Shown here piece after piece: positions 5,113-7,417 of a DNA stretch of 7,417 nt; position 1 is the first letter of the stretch, and the number at the start of each line of letters is the position of its first letter. This DNA comes from CAZGGW01 sp964525365. GTDB taxonomy: Bacteria; Bacillota_I; Bacilli_A; RF39; UBA660. The stretch spans positions 1 through 7,417 of the forward strand of contig CAZGGW010000038.1 in NCBI GenBank assembly GCA_964525365.1. Reading direction: 5' to 3'. The translations under genes were made by a program, and so were the position numbers. The notes beneath the pieces are model-generated. The model was not told the origin of the DNA. It ran no database searches and saw nothing but the letters and a program-made list of their open reading frames with translations.

Positions 5113-6234
5113 ATGGAATTATTAGAAAAAGAACAATTAATAAATAGAAATAAAAAAATAATTGAAATTATAATGGAGCAAATTAAGGAAAAATGTCCTG
5201 ATTCAATTGATATGATCGCAATAGGTGGTTCGTTTTGTAATGGAGATATTTATGAAAAATCAGATTTAGATTTAGTAATTATTTCTAGAGATGACAAAGC
5301 AAAATGTTTAGATAAATGTTTTATTCTAGATGATGTAGCTATGGATGTATATACTCACGATTGGACAAGTTTTGAACAAGCATCAGAATATCCACATGCT
5401 TATGTTACAAAACTTATAGATTTAGATATTATTTATGTTCATGATGAAGATATTTTAAAACGTTATCAAGAATTACAATCAAGACTTAAAGAAAGCATGA
5501 GTAATGATAATGTAGTATTAAAAAATATTCAAGAACATTTTAATAAAGCAAACTCTGAATTAGATAGTTTAAATCAAAATGAAAGTGATTTAGGACTTGC
5601 TTATAGAAGTTTAGCACATATCATAAGAGAATCTGAATTTATCATATATATGGCAAATAAATCATATGTAAAAAGAGGTACTAAAAGAGTTCCCGAAGAA
5701 GTTTGTAATATGACAAATTTACCAGATGGTTTTGTAGAAATATATTCAGATATTACTAATTGTAAATCAGTTGATGAAATAAAAGAAAAAGCTAATAAAT
5801 TAGTAGGCAGTATAACTAGATTTGTAGGACAAAAAGGAATTGAATATACACAAAAAATTGAAGAAAAGAAACAATCTGAAAGAAAAGAATTAATACCAAG
5901 TAATTTATTTGGAACTTACGAAGAAATTTATTCTAACTGGAAAAATAAAATGATGCATGCAGTAACTATTAATAGTAGATATTTATCATTTGTAACCATG
6001 AATAGTTGTCAGGAATTTTATGATGAAATGGCTAGTATGTTTAATATTCCTCAAATAGAATTAATGGTAAATTATAACCCAAATGATTTGAGTTCAAATG
6101 TAACTTTATTTAATAACTGTATGGAACAATGGTTAAATTTATACAGAACTCATGGAGTTGAAGTTAATTATTATGCTAATTTAAGTGAATTAGAAAACTT
6201 ATATAAAACTGATAAAAAGAATAAAAGCAAATAA
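5113..6234 (+). CDS. Pol-beta-type nucleotidyltransferase, antibiotic NTase-like
   Basis: The N-terminal third is a minimal nucleotidyltransferase domain. AIGGSFCNGDIYEKSDLDLV (36-55) contains the GGS motif (38-40) and metal-binding D51 and D53. D78 in VAMDVYTHDW is the probable third carboxylate. Members with this layout transfer AMP or another nucleotide to small molecules such as aminoglycosides or lincosamides. The substrate cannot be read from sequence, and resistance is inference. Residues beyond about 110 are mainly helical, as in antibiotic NTases, but the C-terminal region (about 260-373, PSNLFGTYEEIYSNWKNKM onward) is one I do not recognise. An in-frame ATG at 5098 exists, but GGAAG (5100-5104) sits eight bases before ATG 5113, so I take the latter (373 residues). 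A GNAT gene follows after 23 bases. Confidence 0.72.
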   Translation: MELLEKEQLINRNKKIIEIIMEQIKEKCPDSIDMIAIGGSFCNGDIYEKSDLDLVIISRDDKAKCLDKCFILDDVAMDVYTHDWTSFEQASEYPHAYVTKLIDLDIIYVHDEDILKRYQELQSRLKESMSNDNVVLKNIQEHFNKANSELDSLNQNESDLGLAYRSLAHIIRESEFIIYMANKSYVKRGTKRVPEEVCNMTNLPDGFVEIYSDITNCKSVDEIKEKANKLVGSITRFVGQKGIEYTQKIEEKKQSERKELIPSNLFGTYEEIYSNWKNKMMHAVTINSRYLSFVTMNSCQEFYDEMASMFNIPQIELMVNYNPNDLSSNVTLFNNCMEQWLNLYRTHGVEVNYYANLSELENLYKTDKKNKSK

Positions 6235-6257
6235 TAAAAGTAGAAAGGAAAACTATT

Positions 6258-7196
6258 ATGAAAGTTAAAAAATTTAATAGATTAGAAGATTATGAAAGAA
6301 TAATTGATTTTCTAACAGAACAATATAAAATAAATAAAAATATGGTGTGTTGGTTACCACAAAGATTTGATGACTTGATTTATAGAATAGATGTACTTCA
6401 TCATGATGAAAGAGGATTAGATAGAGATTCAGATTATATTTTAATATTTGAAGATAATGATGAAATAGTTGGTGTAGTTATTCCTGATGGTGGATCGTTT
6501 AATAGTTGTATTAAAACAGGGTATGAAAATATCTTTAGTCAAATGTTAGATTTATCTGAAAAAGAATTACAACCATTATTTAAAAGAGATGAAAATGGTG
6601 ATATTAACTTTTTAGTTGTTTCACATGATAGCCTTGAATATCAAAAAGAAGAACTTGAAAAAAGAGGATATGTTAGAGATGAAGCAGGAGACTTTGATAA
6701 TGTAGCTAAACCATTAGAAACCGATTATCAAATAAAATTACCAGAAGGATTCCAACAAGTTTATGGATATGATTATCTCGATATAGTAAAAATGAGAGCT
6801 TGTCATTATGGATTTCATCCTGAAGATGATGATGGAAACTTATATAAAGAATACGCTGAAGGCGGAAAATCTTATCAATCTAGAAAAGACTCAAAATATT
6901 ATCCTGATAGCTTTGAAAGTTTAATTGTTACAGAAGATGGAGATGTTTGTGCTTATTCATTCTGTTATGTAGATAAAGTAACAAGTACTGCATTTGTTGA
7001 ACCTGTTAGTACAAGAGAAAAATATAGGGGTAAAGGTTTATGCAAAGCTATGATGCATGGAATTATTAACAAATGTAAAGAAATTGGAATAGAAAGAGCA
7101 TATGTTAACTCATATGATTGGAGAAAAAAAGTATATAACAGTGCCGGATTTGAAACGGAAGATTCAATAGGATGTTGGTATAAAAAAATAAGATAA
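6258..7196 (+). CDS. Two-domain GNAT-family N-acetyltransferase
   Basis: This probably transfers an acetyl group from acetyl-CoA to an amine; the substrate is unknown. The C-terminal half is a canonical GNAT domain. Strand SFCYVDK-STAFVEPV leads into motif A, STREKYRGKGLCKAMMHG (251-268), whose KYRGKG (255-260) fits the acetyl-CoA pyrophosphate loop with Lys at the usual Gln/Arg. Motif B is ERAYVNSYDWRKKVYNSAGF (279-298), and Y293 is a candidate general acid. The N-terminal half repeats the fold's outline (ILIFEDNDEIVGVVIPDGG, and LEKRGYVRDE at 133-142) but lacks the CoA loop, so it looks like a degenerate, perhaps substrate-binding, GNAT copy. AAAGGA (6244-6249) precedes the ATG by eight bases. 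It is cotranscribed with the NTase. Paired NTase and acetyltransferase suggest small-molecule modification. Confidence 0.82.
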   Translation: MKVKKFNRLEDYERIIDFLTEQYKINKNMVCWLPQRFDDLIYRIDVLHHDERGLDRDSDYILIFEDNDEIVGVVIPDGGSFNSCIKTGYENIFSQMLDLSEKELQPLFKRDENGDINFLVVSHDSLEYQKEELEKRGYVRDEAGDFDNVAKPLETDYQIKLPEGFQQVYGYDYLDIVKMRACHYGFHPEDDDGNLYKEYAEGGKSYQSRKDSKYYPDSFESLIVTEDGDVCAYSFCYVDKVTSTAFVEPVSTREKYRGKGLCKAMMHGIINKCKEIGIERAYVNSYDWRKKVYNSAGFETEDSIGCWYKKIR

Positions 7197-7210
7197 AATA
7201 TCGTTTTTTT

Positions 7211-7275
7211 AGATACTTTAAGTGTTATTTTTGAAATTAGATACTATTTTAGATACTGAAAAAGTATCTTTTTTT
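7211..7275 (+). terminator. AGATACT repeat cluster and terminator after the NTase-GNAT operon
   Basis: Three direct AGATACT copies (7211-7217, 7239-7245, 7251-7257) and one inverted AGTATCT (7263-7269). The last direct copy pairs with the inverted one over seven bases around GAAAA, followed by six T (7270-7275), giving an intrinsic terminator. The double motif at 7238-7258 matches 4953-4972 except for one extra T. Confidence 0.75.
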
Positions 7276-7346
7276 AATGTAAATAGTGAGTTTTTAAAGA
7301 CTTTTAAAGGAATCTAAAGCAAATTAATGAAAAGAAGTGGAATTTA

Positions 7347-7370
7347 ATGCATAAAAAAATTGCCCCCTGA
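7347..7370 (+). other. Possible 7-codon leader ORF ending Pro-stop
   Basis: ATG 7347 opens MHKKIAP with TGA inside CCCCCTGAAG, directly before the terminator stem. GAAGTGG (7334-7340) lies six bases upstream as a weak ribosome binding site. If real, it is a leader for a gene beyond the window. Confidence 0.25.
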
Positions 7371-7398
7371 AGGAGCACTACGGTGCTCCACTTTTTTT
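7363..7398 (+). terminator. Terminator or attenuator with CCCCCTGAAG lead-in near the right edge
   Basis: GGAGCAC (7372-7378) pairs with GTGCTCC (7383-7389) around TACG, a UNCG-type tetraloop closed by C-G, followed by AC and seven T. The preceding ten bases CCCCCTGAAG (7363-7372) are identical to 4862-4871 before the earlier terminator, although the stems differ. It may end read-through from the operon, or be the 3' part of a leader for the next gene. Confidence 0.8.
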
Positions 7399-7417
7399 GT
7401 ATTTACGGGGTTTTTCA

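Noticed and set aside
3718..5116. Similar translation start regions GGAAGTGATT(T)CAA at the lemA-like gene and the NTase gene
   Set aside because: About 15 bases of resemblance around two ribosome binding sites in AT-rich DNA is compatible with chance; no wider similarity was seen.

Overview
The window is AT-rich, with K/N/I/E-rich proteins, strong AGGAGG-type ribosome binding sites and TGA used as a stop (recU), so the standard bacterial code applies. Linked recU and class A PBP genes, a GerQ coat-protein homologue, rpsB-tsf and PduL point to a low-GC Bacillota. I infer an uncultured gut-type Bacilli or Erysipelotrichia-like lineage, not a code-4 mycoplasma. A 50-base run of N (1660-1709) shows this is a draft or metagenome assembly.

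Left part (1-1090, minus strand): the conserved pair recU - class A penicillin-binding protein, overlapping by ATGA, with the PBP running off the left edge. A roughly 160-nt region then separates this divergent operon from rpsB-tsf (1248-3136, plus strand). rpsB is interrupted by the N run and carries a roughly 100-residue Lys/Glu-rich C-terminal extension ending in a Rho_N/SAP-like helical motif. Its leader contains two crossing complementary segments. A 28-nt palindromic hairpin separates tsf from the convergent lemA-like gene.

Middle part (3179-4737): a LemA-like membrane protein gene and gerQ on the minus strand, and a divergent pduL phosphotransacylase gene on the plus strand. The PduL has no N-terminal microcompartment-targeting extension, so it probably makes acyl phosphates in the cytosol.

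Right part (4738-7417): this looks accessory. A consensus sigma-A promoter (TTGACA-17-TATTAT) drives a roughly 97-nt structured RNA with three hairpins, the last an intrinsic terminator with a GAAA tetraloop. An AGATACT repeat/hairpin and a second promoter with an extended -10 follow. Then comes a two-gene operon: a Pol-beta-type nucleotidyltransferase (antibiotic NTase-like) and a two-domain GNAT acetyltransferase. After the operon the AGATACT repeat recurs as a terminator. Near the window end a second hairpin terminator carries the same 10-base lead-in, CCCCCTGAAG. In both copies a very short ORF ends with Pro-stop inside that lead-in, immediately before the terminator stem.

The repeated flanks suggest either a mobile or cassette-like resistance/tolerance module, or a family of attenuator leaders placed before such genes. 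That is the most promising undescribed signal here. Functions of the two enzymes beyond fold level are inference.
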